The notes under the pieces are model-generated. The model did no database searches, was not told the DNA's origin, and saw only the letters and a list, made by a program, of their open reading frames with translations. Below, one piece after another: positions 11,980 to 25,900 of a stretch of DNA of 64,000 bases (positions are counted from its first letter, which is position 1; each line of letters opens with the position of its first letter). The translations under genes were made by a program, and so were the position numbers. The DNA lies in NCBI GenBank assembly GCA_025345505.1, contig JANVCC010000013.1, positions 186,001-250,000 on the forward strand. The letters run 5' to 3'. The stretch comes from Todiramphus chloris collaris (taxonomy: Eukaryota; Chordata; Aves; Coraciiformes; Alcedinidae).

Positions 11980-12057
11980 AATGGAGCAGATGATGTGAAG
12001 AGACATCGATGGTTCAGGTCTATAGATTGGGACTCTGTACCTCAAAGGAGACTAAAG
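11980..12057 (+). CDS. PRKX: PRKX exon, end of kinase domain and start of AGC tail
   Basis: A 78-bp exon in phase 0 at both ends, encoding 26 residues: NGADDVKRHRWFRSIDWDSV then PQRRLK. The block NGADDVKxHxWFxxIDWxxV is the classic PKA/PRKX end of the catalytic domain, where the Trp and the acidic pair pack the last helix. The donor is GTATAT, a weaker match than the others. Nothing in the exon is disrupted. Confidence 0.94.
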
Positions 12058-15034
12058 GTATATTCTGCAAAATGGTGAACAGGACATTGCTACAAGAAAT
12101 GATTGTTCATTTAAGCTAACATATTGAGGTTTTGTTGCCTGTTGCATCAGTGTTCATTTGTGTGTATGAGCATATTTCTACATGGACACATCAATAGCTA
12201 CATGCATTTTTGCCATTTTACACTACAGAATTTTGTGCCTGTATAGGAAATGCCTAAAAAATAATCTCTGCTTTGTTTTACTGAAGTTTCTTAGTTAATA
12301 CCACATTTGATGTTCAGTTCTAGGGTATTGTAAGTAATTACTTGTGGGGTTTTTTTGTTTGAGAGGATGAAGGGGATTGGTGGTTTCTTGATTGTTTTTA
12401 CTGTATGTTTTTTCCTTGCTCTTATATCTGTGGAAGTATTTTACTCTGGGCTTTAAATTTTTGTGCCAAGTTCAATTCAGGTAAATGCTTTAATAAAATG
12501 TAAAGCATATGGGAGCAGGAGGAATAGGGAGGGTGAGAGAGAAGGATTTATGAGTGTAGCTCTAAAGTACTTCTTTACAGCACTGAATTCTAGTATTATA
12601 TAGAGGCAGATGTTTGCAAAATCTATCAACATGGTAAAATGCTTTTTCAAAGTCCTTTGGAAGTAAAACTGCCTTCTTTCTTTCCTTCCTCAAAGTTCTA
12701 ACTAGTATGATTTCTTACAATGATTTTCAGTGATACAAGTTGCCGTATGCAGTCAGTCAAAGTACAGATTAAATGTTCGGTTTTCCTTTTCTTTGCATTA
12801 GTTTCTTACAATGAATTTCTGACTAAATATCTTGAATTGAGTTCTTGCAAAATAGTTAAGAGATGAAAATGTTCATGATGTATTCTTGTAGACAACATCC
12901 TAATACAAAGCTGTAGATGATTTTTTTGTTAAAAAAAAAAGTTCACATTGTTTTAAATGTGTGGGATTCGTGTTTGGTTTTTAAATGTTTACTACACCCA
13001 GTGGATGTTTTATGTAGACTTATTGTAATGAAGTCGTATTTTTCAAATTATTTACTGTAAATTCTGGTCACACAAATATGTAAAGAACACAAACAGCATA
13101 ATGTGTTCTATAACTATTTCCATTCTGAAGTTTATGACAACATCCTGTATTACCAAGTAAATAACAAAAAAATAGTCTTTAAAACAGTGATACAGATTGA
13201 AAGTCTCGAGTCCAAACATCCCTTGTTTTGCTTTTTTCTTTAACAAAAAACAATCAAACAAGAAAGAGTCATTGTGGCATTCAGATTATTATGAATCCGT
13301 ATCTTTTGATGATTACATTGAGTTCTTAGAAAACAAGATGCTGCTTAATTGTACTTCAGAGCAAGGATGTGTATTGAGTCAGAAATTTATTTCATTATTT
13401 CTCAAGGGAGCTCTATTCCTTAGGAGTTTTCATGATCTCATTCTACTTCATACTGATGAAGAGACTGAAAATATGAAATAGTGGATACAGTGCTTCATTT
13501 TTCCTGTAAAAACTGTGAATTGGTGTGTTATACAAATGAAGCACTCACAGTCCTGATAAGATTTTAGATATCAGTATTATATAAATAATAGTTATGGCTT
13601 AAAGAAAGAAAATAATTTTGTTGATCTAACATAGAGGATTTTCCTTTCTCTCTTTCTTTTTTTTATTTTTGTCATCTTGTGCATCACTTCACAACACTTT
13701 TTCCTGCCTAAATGCTTATGAGGAGATGGTGGTACCAGGCATTGCCACAATGGAGCAGATAGTCCTCTGGAGCAGAGCAGATTCTACATGTATTCTTACA
13801 CCTCTGGGCAGTATACTGTGACTGCCATATGCAAAAGTAGGACTTTGCTCTTGTCTGGAGTTTAGAAGTGCCATCCCTCAAGGACCCATTCCTTCCCTTA
13901 CTGAGAAGCCCAAAAGATCAGAGCTGACAGAAGCCAGACTTTTTGTCTTTTTGAGAAGATGCAAAATAACAGTTTTGTTGAACTTTGTAGTTCTGTCTGT
14001 GATATGACTTTCATTGGCCAGTTGGGTGATCATCTGTAAGATATTTCTCATTCTAAAGTGTTTTGTTGGACGCATGATGATAGTTAAGCTGTCTGTTACT
14101 GAGAAGGGGATAGAGAGGTGAATGTCCCTTGAGAGAAGAAAAGGGTTTTGCCCAACATTAACTGCTGCAATTAATGAAATATTACAGAAAGGAGCTGTAT
14201 CTTACAGCCTGTGGGCAGAAGGGCAGAAAGGTGTAATCTCCATGCTAGATAAAAAGGAAAAACTACAGGTACTGTGAAGATGATGGGCAGTACTAGAAAT
14301 CCAAAGGATCCTCTGAGGAAAGAAATAGAGAACAGATACTGCTTCTGGCACCCCCAAGTTTCTTTAAAAAAAAAATCCTTAAAAATGATGGTTTTACAGA
14401 CATCCTTGTGAAAATGAGTTTTTATAGTGCAGCAATTTCCTTTACCTGCCTAAATTTATTGTTAGGCTAGGAAAAAGCATAGTATAGCATGAGGCATATG
14501 CAAGTTAGTCATTTCAACTTCCTTTAAAAGCAATCAATATGTTTGAAAGCAACAAAGAGGAGGCTTTTTCCTTCAATTAGAAAGCAGTTACCCACACTGC
14601 TGTCAAGACTTTCTTTAGCTGAGAGGAACCTGATGCAGATTACACTCCCTTTTGCTCATGAAGAGCGGAGTGGTGAGGAAGAAGAGTAGTAGATTCTGCT
14701 GTAACAGCATGTGCTCCGGAAGCTTAGTCGTAGTAATCTTTTGCAGTAGTTACCTTCAGTCTACAAAGCCGATAGAACTTGAGTACTAAATAAAATAAGT
14801 GTGTTATAACTGTCTTTTAAGCATGATGTTTAACTTCAATATAAACAAAGCATTGGAACATGTCTCTGTCACTGCAAGCTTCCCTCTCATGCCATTCATT
14901 ATTAGGGAAAGATATGACCTTTTATAAATATGTATTTTCATTTAATCAGTCTACCACAGAATTTCTCCTTTGGTGTGATGGAGAGGAGCTTACTGAGGAA
15001 ATTGTACTAACATTTTTGTGCTTGTTCTGACTAG
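12058..15034 (+). other. PRKX: PRKX intron, about 3.0 kb
   Basis: Last intron of the gene, ending in TTCTGACTAG at 15034. No mobile element or small RNA is recognisable. The 94-codon open frame at 13197-13481 lies inside the intron, has no domain I know, and is not supported as an exon. Confidence 0.75.
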
Positions 15035-15160
15035 CCTCCCATAGTACCAAAAGTATCCAATGATGGGGATACTTCCAATTTTGAAGCTTATCCTGAAGAT
15101 GACTGGAACAAGATGCCTCCGGTACCCCCTAAAGATCTAGAAATTTTCAAAAACTTCTGA
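15035..15160 (+). CDS. PRKX: PRKX last coding exon, AGC C-terminal tail
   Basis: Terminal exon of 41 codons plus TGA. It reads PPIVPKVSNDGDTSNFEAYP, then EDDWNKMPPVPPKDLEIF and KNF-stop. This is the C-terminal tail of PKA-like kinases: the GDTSNFxxYP segment crosses the active-site tether region, and the final FKNF is the FxxF hydrophobic motif that docks in the N-lobe pocket. Ending exactly on FxxF is typical of PRKX and PKA. With the three upstream exons it gives the last 118 or so residues, about the last third of a protein expected to be near 350-360 residues. The acceptor is TTCTGACTAG. No break is seen, so the gene looks functional. Confidence 0.95.
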   Translation, partial: PPIVPKVSNDGDTSNFEAYPEDDWNKMPPVPPKDLEIFKNF

Positions 15161-18100
15161 ATGCAAAATACGCACTGGATGAGGTATGTCCAAATGTCAC
15201 GAGTCCTGTGAGTGAGAGCTGTATGCAGAAATTAAATCATCTGGTTCATAACAGTATTAATACTTACATACAGCTTGTAAAACCAACATGAATCACAGTA
15301 ATAGTATAAAGTAAACAAAATAAAATGCTGTAAAGCAGGTTTACAGAATAACAAAGGTAATTTATCAAGGCTGTGGTGTTCTGTGGTGATGATGAGTATT
15401 CACATCCAGATATATAAGTACTTGTACCCTTAAAACTTTTAAAGTAATGTGTTAAGATGACATGACAGATGACATATTAAAAATGTGAATGCAAGATTTT
15501 TCTATTAAGAATTAAGACTTTAGTGGAATAAAATTGTCAAATGAATTCTGTACCCTTGATTCTGTCTTTATAAATGTGATAGGTTGATACTTGTAATTCA
15601 ATTTACATGCTCCACATTTCATTTTTGTTCCTTTTTCATCATTTTTTGTCATAGAAACTGGAAGGAAATTGAAGTGATAAGAGGACGTCTGAAGAAAATT
15701 GGAGTTCATACGTAAATGAAGACTGTGGATAAGAATGATACTGCATTCAGATATGCTTATTAATATATAGTAAATATCTAAAGAATTGGAGGCAGGCAAG
15801 AATAGGTTTTGTAATATTGATTGTCTACTCTGAAGTAGACTCATTGAAATGGTATCTTTTAGGACTTTTTTTGTTTGGTTTTTTTTTTTTTAAACTTATG
15901 GTTTAGTTAAGTTTCCTGCTATTCCCAGATCCTTTTGCATAGTTAACTCATAGACTTAATTTTATAAGTTTATACTAAACTTGTGTAATTAAAAGCACAA
16001 ATTAGTATATATGTATATAATGAATACAATACAACTAAAGCACAGGAACTGTGCAAAGATGTAAATTTTTGTACTTTGCAGAGTCTATGATTTTTATTTT
16101 TCGAATACTGTTTTTCAAGAAGTTCTCTAGGAATAAAAATCTTAAAAGGATAAATGAGTTTTTCATCATCTTATATACATTTTATAATTCTTTGTAAAAA
16201 ATGAAAATAATTAAGTTTTAAAAAAGATTTGTACCTAAAATTTCCAATGCCTCACACTTGCAAACGTAGTACTTGAAAGCAGAAAGACAAGGGCATGTTT
16301 TATTGTTGATAAAGGTGCATCTTAATGGCTAACTGTTGAAGTTCTGTTACAGTGATGTCTCTTTACAAACCAGGATATTGAGTGATTATACACTGTCTGA
16401 AATGAGATTCCTCACATGAAGACTCTATGTTAACATGCAATTCAGTGCATACTGATAAAAGGTTCTAACTGGATCTTACAGGAGTTGTTCTCAAGCTTGT
16501 TGTCTTCTCCAAATGTAAAGCATAAGCCATAACAGACTTTTTTCATTATTGAAATAGTTGTTCAGTGATTGGCACTTCAGAATATCAGAGGGAAGACTGA
16601 ATATCTGTTAGAGCCCGATTTTTATGCTCCGGCTTTTGGAAATGTCCTAAGGTCTCTGCTGCCAGGAATTCCGTACGTACAGAGTTCAAACCTTAGATGT
16701 AAGGAGTCTCTTTTTCATCCTGTACTAACACCTTTCTAGCAGCTTGAGTACACTGTATTTAAGAAGCATTTGCAATACAGCATTTTAAGTAGCACCAAAT
16801 ATCAGTATGTGCATATATATGTATCTCTGTATATGAATACACATAATCATGAAGGTAGATTTTATACGAGTCAGGATCCTTTTTTAGAGTTTTTCATGTT
16901 ACATATTGTGATACTTGTGTTAATATAGGGGAGTTGATTTTGAAGCGCTTCGGTTTCAAAAAGTAATAACATTCTTTCAGATCTTGTGAGTTTAGATAAC
17001 TTGTAGTGAAATTATTATATTTACACCAAAAAAAAATTATTTAAAAGCATATCAGCTCATTGGAGTTCCTCTGCTATTACTGATGGCTCTATATAAAAGT
17101 ATGTAAGTAGATCATGCTCCCAAAAACTACTCTCCACATTTTTGATCTGAAATGCCTAAGAAATGTAGGCCAAAGATTCATTTTCCTGAACTAATTCTGA
17201 ATGCTTATGAAGTATATATTCTGGTAATCACTAATAGAATTACCATGGTTATAATTTTATGATGGATCTGCAGCTGGAGTCTCCTCATGGAAGAGTGACC
17301 TCCATATTTTTTGTTTTGTTTTGTTTAGCTCTAAACAGTACAGAACTGCTGTTGAGAACTTGCAATTTCTAGGGTATTACATCTATTTCTTCATAAAGCA
17401 GGCCTAACTTTAAAAGATGGCATAACTCTTTGCAAAAATGCACAATGTGTAGGAAAATCAGGATACTTCAAAGTGGTAATTCTGGAGTTATCACAAATTT
17501 TTCTTAATGTTACACAAGTGCAACAAGTTGATGGCTCCAGCTGCTACTCAGTAAATACTGTGTAGGAATGTATCATGAAATAGAAGAAAATCGGTAGAAA
17601 AATTTTTGACCTGGTAAAAATAATGTGTTCTCTTGAAAAAAAATTAATCTGTCCACTGTATTTTTATCTGTGGTATTCGTTATTCCAAATCAATTGGAAA
17701 AGCCATATAAAATGTGGCTTACTTTGTCTAATGGGAGCAAGCACAGTTCATGGTTTGTTTTCTTTAATTTGTAATCTTACAGTATTTTATGGAATCTGAG
17801 TACTACAAAACCAATTTCTTATTTAAAAATGTACATACTGGAACAAGCAAATGTGCTAAATAGATTGTTTTGTTTTGTTTTTAATCAGATTTAAAAACTG
17901 CACTGTGTTTAAGTCTTCAAAGCTGAGGAAATGAAGTTCTATTTGACTAATGTGCCACATTGGTGGTTAGAAGTTTTGAATGCTTGAACAACAGGAGATA
18001 GTGTTTTGTTTTTTTTTTTTATGAATCTTATCCATTGCTGGCAGTGGATGCACTGACACTCATTATAATGGAGACTAAAGGAATTAATACAATCGTATTA

Positions 18101-19435
18101 ATAATGCTAATCTATTGACTTCACATTATTTCTGGAGCCATGTGTACATATTGCCTAACTACTGACCTCGTCAACATGCTTTCTAGTACAAAACTGCTTT
18201 CAATTTTTTTTTTAATTAAAATCTTTAACTACAAATAAAAAAGCCAAAACATTTTTAAAGCATTATTTTAAATGATCAGTTACTTTCTCCACAGTCTTGA
18301 ACTTAATGAGCTGTTATTACCTGCCCATTTTATTTATTTGCACAAGTGAGTCTGTTTTATTTTTAGGCTTTTCTGGGACTTCATGGCCCACTAATATAGT
18401 TCTGTCTGAGTGATCATGCAGAAGTCCCCGGGTACACACTGCACTAAGGACTCTAGATTTATAGGGGTTTTTAGCGGACTAGTACACTTTCTTATTTTGT
18501 ATTCAAGTATGGTATTCTCTGAAGTTCCTTTTATTATGGTTGCTTCTGTTAACATGTGTTTTTGCATATAGACTTGTTGCATAAGGACTGTTTTCTTGCA
18601 AGAACCCATAGGCCTTTGGTATTCTGCTTCAGTGAACAAGAATGTTAAACATTAAAAAACAGCCTTTATTTTTGAGTTTTAGATATATATATATATATTT
18701 TTAATTGCCCAATTTGAGGTTTTAAGTGATAAATGTGCATTGTAAACTCAATTGCCTTGTAACCAAATGATATAAATGCTTCATGATTTCAATGGAGAAC
18801 ATGCTGTAGATTTTCCTGTAAATTAGCTTGATCAATGAGTATGTGTGCTACTGAGCTTTAACTAATGTGATCTTCCACTGTAGAAAGTCATTGTTAATGG
18901 ATCAAATATAGGTACTAAACTATGTTTAAATGGATGAACAGGGATTTTGCAGTTTTGAAAGCAATTACAAAATGGCTGCTCCTCAGCCCATCTGCTTGCC
19001 ATTCAGAAGAGTTGTGATGCAGTGCTTCCTATGCTATAGAATTAAGTTTCAGCTTTCAATGACTGTAGCATGATTCCTTTGTGTACTGTACTGTGTACAG
19101 ACTTTCCATGTTTTGCACTTTTCTATGGCAAACTTTGACTGCTTTATAAATACTCTGTTGTGTAGTAAGTAGTGGTAGCAGGCATTTGTGTACTGCATAA
19201 TCAGTTTGAACTGCTAGACTTGCAAAGTTGACTTGGACTAATGTTGTATGTTGCTGGTTGCTTGTTGTAGCTCACATGTATAAGTACTGTTAAAAGTTAC
19301 AAAGTCAGCCCTCATTGCACAATGAAAATCACTGTGATCTGTACATAAACCCTAGTAAAATTTTATTGCTGTTTAATTTATGTAATATCTGTCAAATCTG
19401 GATTCATTTAATAAACCTTTATATCTTTCTAAACG
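15161..19435 (+). other. PRKX: PRKX 3' untranslated region (probable)
   Basis: The AT-rich sequence after the stop contains no transposon and no splice pair I would trust. It runs to an AATAAA at 19410-19415, which would put the cleavage site near 19430. That makes a 3'UTR of about 4.3 kb, similar to the long PRKX 3'UTR known in mammals. It contains an (AT)n run near 18682-18698. The end point is inferred, since earlier weaker polyadenylation signals could also be used. Confidence 0.6.
19410..19415 (+). terminator. polyadenylation signal AATAAA
   Basis: Canonical hexamer in the sequence TTTAATAAACC, about 4.25 kb after the PRKX stop. It is the most plausible distal poly(A) signal of the gene. 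Confidence 0.55.
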
Positions 19436-22216
19436 TTTAAACCTAGTTTGCTTCCATTTATGTTGGGAGGAAGTAGAGTTTCTCCATCCAAAAATTAGGA
19501 GAAGAGTAAAAGCTGTTCCATCTTTTTGGGAGTAAAAGTCTTTCCAGAGCAAGACAAAAGTGGTGTAACATATTTCAGTTGGTGTCGAGGTAGCACCAAA
19601 GAGTGTATTTTCCAATTCATTTCAGGTAGTGCACCAACAATGAAAAGTGTTCACTCGGACTTCTAATTAAACTTTGATTATATGACCCTAATTGCTTTGA
19701 CATTTTCACAACTTAATGACCTGAATACTGTCCAGAACACTGATTTCAGTCTGTTTCTTTAAGCATCAAAAAATATTCTTATTGATGTCAGGCACACTTA
19801 ACTAAACCTTGATTCATCTTCCATCAAGAACTTAAAAAGTCCATTTTTAAAATAAATTTGTTTAGCTGTTGGTATTAAATTACTTCTCCCAGGCCAGCTG
19901 TATGTTCTTACCCACTAGATAGCTTAATCTTGCAGAGGAAATTATGTAGGCATAGAACCAACTGGATACAGTTTGGAATACTTAAGGGTTCTTAGAGGCA
20001 CAGAACCTTGTGCCTTCTTTCTGCCTGGCTTAATTCTAAATTTTGTGCATTGACATTTTTCTCTTGTAAACTGTGATGTCACATGCTTCAAGAAACTGCT
20101 AATGGAAAGTGAAGGAACACTGCAGTGAGCCCTGGCAAGCTTTTAGTCGTGTCTTTGACATCAATCAAAAGAACCGCTAAGTTAAAACATACCGAATTTT
20201 TGAACGTTATCAAGTGTCCAGGGTGTTTGTAAAGAATTTGGTTTGGCATCTTATTCTTACCCCAGCCTTTTGCCATGTAGTAGAGTTTTTGTTCGTTTGT
20301 TCTAACCTGAGTACTTTATCTTTTTTGATTGTATGTGTAACTCTGGATCTTATCCAACAACGGCTATTTTCAATATGCTTTTTCACTCATGCAGGGCAGA
20401 TAAGTTTTTCTGATGTTTAATTTTGTCTGGACCATACTCGCATAGCACTTACTATTCCCAAAACTGTCTCTCTTCCATGGTTCATTAGCCCTTTTTACTG
20501 CAAAATCATGTTAAAACAGCATTTGACAAGCAACCACCCTTCCTTGACTCACTGTTAACCAGTAACAGTATGATACTATAACAAATGGTTGAAAGCAGCT
20601 GACACTGTTGCAACTCTGGACCTCACCCAATATTTTGTGAATTGGAACATAATTCACATGTATAGTTGGTATATAATTCACTCTTCCTTGTGCAAACTCC
20701 TACTATCTGCTACAAACTCAGATTCAGAATTTAGGCAGCTCTTCACAGTGGAAGTAAAAGGCTCTTCTACTGTCCTCAGCAGAAGAAACTAGCTTTTCTT
20801 TCTCTTTCCCACTCCCGTTTTCCACCTACCCTTCAAAAGGACGCCATGCATGAATGTGTGTCCTGCTTTGTATTTATCCTTGAAACCAGGAATATTGTAA
20901 AATTTTACCAAGCTGAATTGTTAAGAATTTCTTTCAAAGAATCCAAATATTTTTCTAGTCTTGTGCAGTAGTATTCCAGAGTGTGACAACAAAGATTTCA
21001 GTGGTAAGTATGGCTTAAGTTACTAGCTTGAAGTTACAATACAGTTTTATCTGATTTGCTACATTTGTTTCAGTGTCAATAAGGAGGAGTTGTTGGGGCA
21101 GTTGAAAGGCAAGTGTTTCTTACTGCATCTGTAATTTAGGACACAGGCCACTGAAGTCTCTGAGAGAAATCCCAAAGCTGATGAAATAACCTGAAGCACC
21201 AAAAATGCAGGCCTATCTTACTTTGAGTATGTGAAACTCTAAGGCACTGTGCAGGTACTGTCTATACTGCACTGATTTTTATTTATTTTATCAGAGTATA
21301 TCGTGTCTTGAAAAGTGTAGTTTGTTCCAGCTTAAACAATCAACTTGATTTTTTTTTTTTTTTTAATTTCTCCTTGCCTCCAGCATATTCTGAATTGTGG
21401 CAATAAAGGCAGCAAATAGAAGAGAGAAAACTATTTGCAGAAACCAAGTAAGCTTGAATTGGACTTTAATCCAAGAAATAACTTGATAGGGCTGAATATC
21501 GTGTATTTGTACATGTTCTGCCTCTGTCACTAAAAGTTGTAGAGAAAATTGTTCCTGTTTGAGCTTTATGTTGGCTGCTAAGCTATAAACTGCTCTTCTC
21601 CCCAATATTGTATTAGAAGAAGTAGACTTCATTTCAACTTCAGTCAGTATTTAGTCTAGTTTAGAGAGTCCTTGAAACTAAACAGAATGACAAAAGTTCT
21701 TTACAATCATCATCATCTTAGTTTTCTGTTCTGTAGGAGTGTCAGCTGTGCAAAGAAGGTGGTTGTGCTTTGAATGCTGCTACTGTTGTATATCACATGA
21801 CAAAAACAGCAGCTCACTCGGGTATGCAGTGTGTCGGGCTTCTTTCAGAGCCTAAACTTTCATTGAAGGACCAAGTCTTTTCAGCAGCTTTGTGGGTGTG
21901 TAACTGAGCAGCTAAGCAAATAATAACACTGAGCCTTAGAAAAACTGTGAGCTTTTTGATGGCAGCTTTCTGTAAGTTCACATATCTTCAGAAGTTAGGC
22001 ATTAGACAGCTCAGTTTTTGGTTTAGGGTACAAAAAATAAAAGATTTTTAGCTCTTCAATGCTTCTTAAGTTTGGTGAACAAAGGTTACAAATGTGGAGT
22101 GTTTCAAATAGTGTGTGCAATAGCTATTTTATCTCTGACTTGATTTTAATTTCTCACTGAAAAATAATTTATAAGTTAATTTATGTGCTTCTTCTAATCA
22201 AGGTGCTTGTAAACAA
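19436..22216. other. intergenic, no feature seen
   Basis: AT-rich unique sequence beyond the inferred end of PRKX. The short open frames here (for example 21363-21632 minus, 20589-20792 plus) have no recognisable domain or splice context. Confidence 0.5.
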
Positions 22217-22996
22217 GGCATTTCAACAAGACCAAGTGTCAGGTCCTGCACTTGGGCTGCAGCAATCCCATGCAAAGCTACAGGCTTGGGGCAGTGTGGT
22301 TGGAGAGCTGTCTGGCGGAGAGGGATCTGGGGGCTATAATAGACAGGCGAATGAATATGAGCCAGGAGTGTGCCCAAATGGCAAAGAAGGCCAATGGCAT
22401 CCTGGCCTGTATTAGAAACAGTGTGACCAGCAGAAGTAGGGAGGTGGTCGTCCCCCGGTACTCAGCACTGGTGAGGCCTCACCTCGAGCACTGTGTCCAG
22501 TTCTGGGCACCTCAGTAGAAGAGAGATATCGAGGGGCTGGAGCGGGTGCAGAGGAGGGCAATGAAGCCGGTCAAGGGATTGGAAAATAGATCATATGAGG
22601 ATCGTTTGAAGGAGCTGGGCCTGTTTAGTTTGAGGAAGAGCAGGCTGAGGGGAGACCTCATCACTCTCTACAACTACCTGAAAGGACATTGTAGAGAGGC
22701 TGGTGCTGGTCTCTTCTCTCAGGTAATTAGTGACAGAACCAGAGGGAACGGCCTCAAGCTGAAACAAGGTAGGCTTAGACTAGACATTAGGAAAAAATTC
22801 TTCACGGAAAGGGTAGTGAAATATTGGAGTGGGCTGCCCAGGGAGGTGGTTGAGCCACCATCTCTGGATGTGTTTAAACATCGCTTGGATGTGGTGTTGG
22901 GGGATATGGTCTAGGGGTGAACTTGTAGAGTAGGGCTAGTGGTTGGACACGATGATCTCAAGGGTCTTTTCCCACCTGAGTGATTCTGTTCTGTTT
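22217..22996 (+). mobile_element. CR1 LINE, 3' fragment
   Basis: 5'-truncated plus-strand CR1 covering the ORF2 C-terminus and 3'UTR. Recognisable blocks are [20 protein letters not shown], the block [40 protein letters not shown] and [20 protein letters not shown], ending GDMV-stop at 22914. A tail ending in TGATTCTGTTCTG follows. One stop follows VQFWAPQ, and the reading frame is otherwise largely kept, so this is a moderately old copy. The same subfamily recurs at 53925-54182, which shares its distinctive 3'UTR. Confidence 0.92.
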
Positions 22997-25900
22997 AAAA
23001 ATATTTAACTGAAGCAGGGCTGCTAGACTGTATAGTAAAACCTTCACAAGTGGCATATCTTTCTACTGATTTAACAGTTTCCTTTGAGGTATGCTGACTA
23101 AATTACTCAGTGTTCTCTTCTTTAAGTTTGGTCAAGCTTTTACTTATTCTAGTAACACATTATATAAAAGATAAGCACAGGTAAGTAAATAGCTGTAGGT
23201 AAGTTATTTTGTTTCTGTGTTAATAAAATTGAGCTGGGACAACCTATGTAAATGCATTCTTGAGGAACAAAAAAGTTTATTCCAGGTTAATACATTCATG
23301 GTTTGAGCATATTCAGATTTAGGGTTTTGATTTCTTACCTCTCTCTTAAAGCAGTGCTGCAGTCCTGTGCCTTGATGCTTACTTCCTCCTGCCAGTCTGC
23401 CATCATCTGCGTAGCTGTAGTAAGTGAGCCCATTAACTCAACTCATCTACCTGTGCTGAACTTTGGATCAAAAGCACAACTTCTACTTACTTGGTCTGAA
23501 AAAGAATTTCCAAAAACTAGAGTGTAGCTGAAGTCCTTCTATTGCCTCTTCAGGTATTTGCCACTGGGAAGTAAGAATATTGCAATATGCTGTAAAGTAA
23601 CACAAAAATCGAACAGCTTGTTTTGAACCCATCTTTAGATATTTGTGTGAAGCTCTTGTGACTCATTTAATCCCCACCAAAATCTTGAAGATTCAAGAAG
23701 GAAAGAATGGTGGTTGATCACTTAAGTAAATGCTGTTAGGGAGTAAGTCTGTTCTTTAATTTCACTGACCATTAAGGAATGAGATTTTTTTTTTTTTAAT
23801 ATTTTTTTTTTTTCTAGACAGGCTATCAGTACATGAGTGAGCACTACTTTTGAATCAGGTTTTTTTGTTGGTTTGGTTTTGAGACAATGAATTTGTGGAT
23901 TGTGAAAATGTCAGTGAGGTCTGTGTAAAGGCTCTGTAGATTCTGCCAGTAATTAACTGTGTGAAATGTTATTTATACAGCTGGTGGCTATTTACATGCA
24001 AAATAGGACAGACTTGACATTAATATCTCGATTTTTAAAAAATCTTAATACTTTAATATGCTTACTTGGCAGTCAAATGAAGAAAATCTGTGCATTCAAT
24101 TTAAGAATCAATTAAAAAATCAAAGTTTTTGATGTGAAATATTTTAAGATTTGAAACAGAGTAATACTGTCTGAATAAACAGATAATCAGGATGGTGGGT
24201 TGATTTCAGTTCTTCAGCTGGGGTTCAAAACTGAAAGCTATTGAATGAGGAATAGAAAGAAGATAGCACCCATTCCTCTCTTCCACTCACAAGTCAAAAA
24301 TGACAGAGTAGGAAAAAATGTAGCTGTGGGACTAGCTACTGTCTAAGAGTGAAGCTGAAATAATCTACAGGGCATTTCTCAAAACTGCAATCCAGGTGAC
24401 AGTGAATGCTCCACAGCCTATCCTCTGTTTTGTATTGGACAGATTTTAATAGTGTGTTTTTATTAAAAAAAAATTGGAGGCATGTTCATAGTCACCTCCT
24501 GAAAACAATTTGTTGGTTGCTGTCATTCACTGATACTCTACTAGCTTATTACCCCCAAAAGCAGTGTTTACCTGGATGGAAAAGGAGCAGCTGACTTAGT
24601 AGTGTTAACTGTATCTTTTTTGTTTAATTGGGTTTTTTTTCAATATTTGAATTGCTAAGTATCTACATGAAACATTAAACAGATGAAGTTTGATATGCAA
24701 CATGTCACAAGTTTTAAGCAAAAAAAAAAGGCATCACAGCTTTAAAATATGGGGCTTTTTCACTGTTTTTGTTCCTGTATGTCTATTAAACAATGCACAT
24801 GGATGTCAAAGGAAGAGTAAAGTTGTTCAACTTTTCAGCTTCGGGGTTTCTTCAGATATCTTTTCATAGGTAGTAAGTTTATCAGAGGATGGGATTGATG
24901 GAATTGGAATAGCCTACATTAAGGATAACCTGTCAGCATAGGGAACAAACTTCCATTGGGCTTGTAGTGATAGATGAGTTGCAAAAGATTTTTCAGATTT
25001 CCTGGTATAAAATAATAAGATTCAATGATCAAACAGCAGAAAGATGGGTTTTGCCATTGCAATTAAAAAATAAAAACAGAGACTTTCTCATCATGACAGT
25101 GCCAAAATCATGAACAGTCCTGAAACTTATCCACCTTACTTAACTATGTTATGGGACTGTGTGTTCTGCTGTTATTTTTTTCTGATTTCAAACAGTCAAG
25201 AATAGTAGTAATTAATACAGTAAAAATGCAAATGAGGAGACCTTGTAATGTCTTTAAGCTTCTAGTGTCTTCTGTACACTGAGTCAAGTCCATCCTGCTT
25301 GAAATAATTCAGTCCATAACTTTTTCTATCTTAATCTCTTTAACTGATCTTAGACTGGCATAGCTTCAAACATCTAAAAAGAGAAAAGCTGCAAGAAGTT
25401 TATAGAAACAGTCAGTGAGTTTGAGAGTGTATGTTGTGCAAAACTGTTGATTGGTTGGTTGTTTTGTTGGTTTTTTTTTTTTTTTTTCCTCTGCATAGGG
25501 CCATAGCATATGATGTATTGGAAGGAAAAATACAAGCCACCTTGAAAATCAGGTTTGAGTTACAGTATAGTTTCATATACTGCCAAAACATTGTTGCATT
25601 TCCTGGCTTCTTTTATATGTATATGTGTATATATATGTATTTTTCTCTATTGTTTTGGAAGTGCTTGCTTCATGTTCAAGCTTGTATCCCTGTTGCCCTG
25701 AGGGTGACATTCAGTGGAGTTCACTTCTGTTTATTCTGTTGAAAAAAATCTCTGTTTCTTCTCAAGGTGTTACGGGAGATAGCAGCAATACATTACAGAT
25801 TGAAACAATGCATTATTGTGAGTCACATGAAAGGCTATGAATGCGAAGGAGACATACAAAAGAGAGAGAAAAAGCCCTATCATGCTGGAGTCTTTAAAAG

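Noticed and set aside
25431-25742. 103-codon frame with a hydrophobic start
   Set aside because: The hydrophobic run comes from a T-rich tract; no conserved motif.
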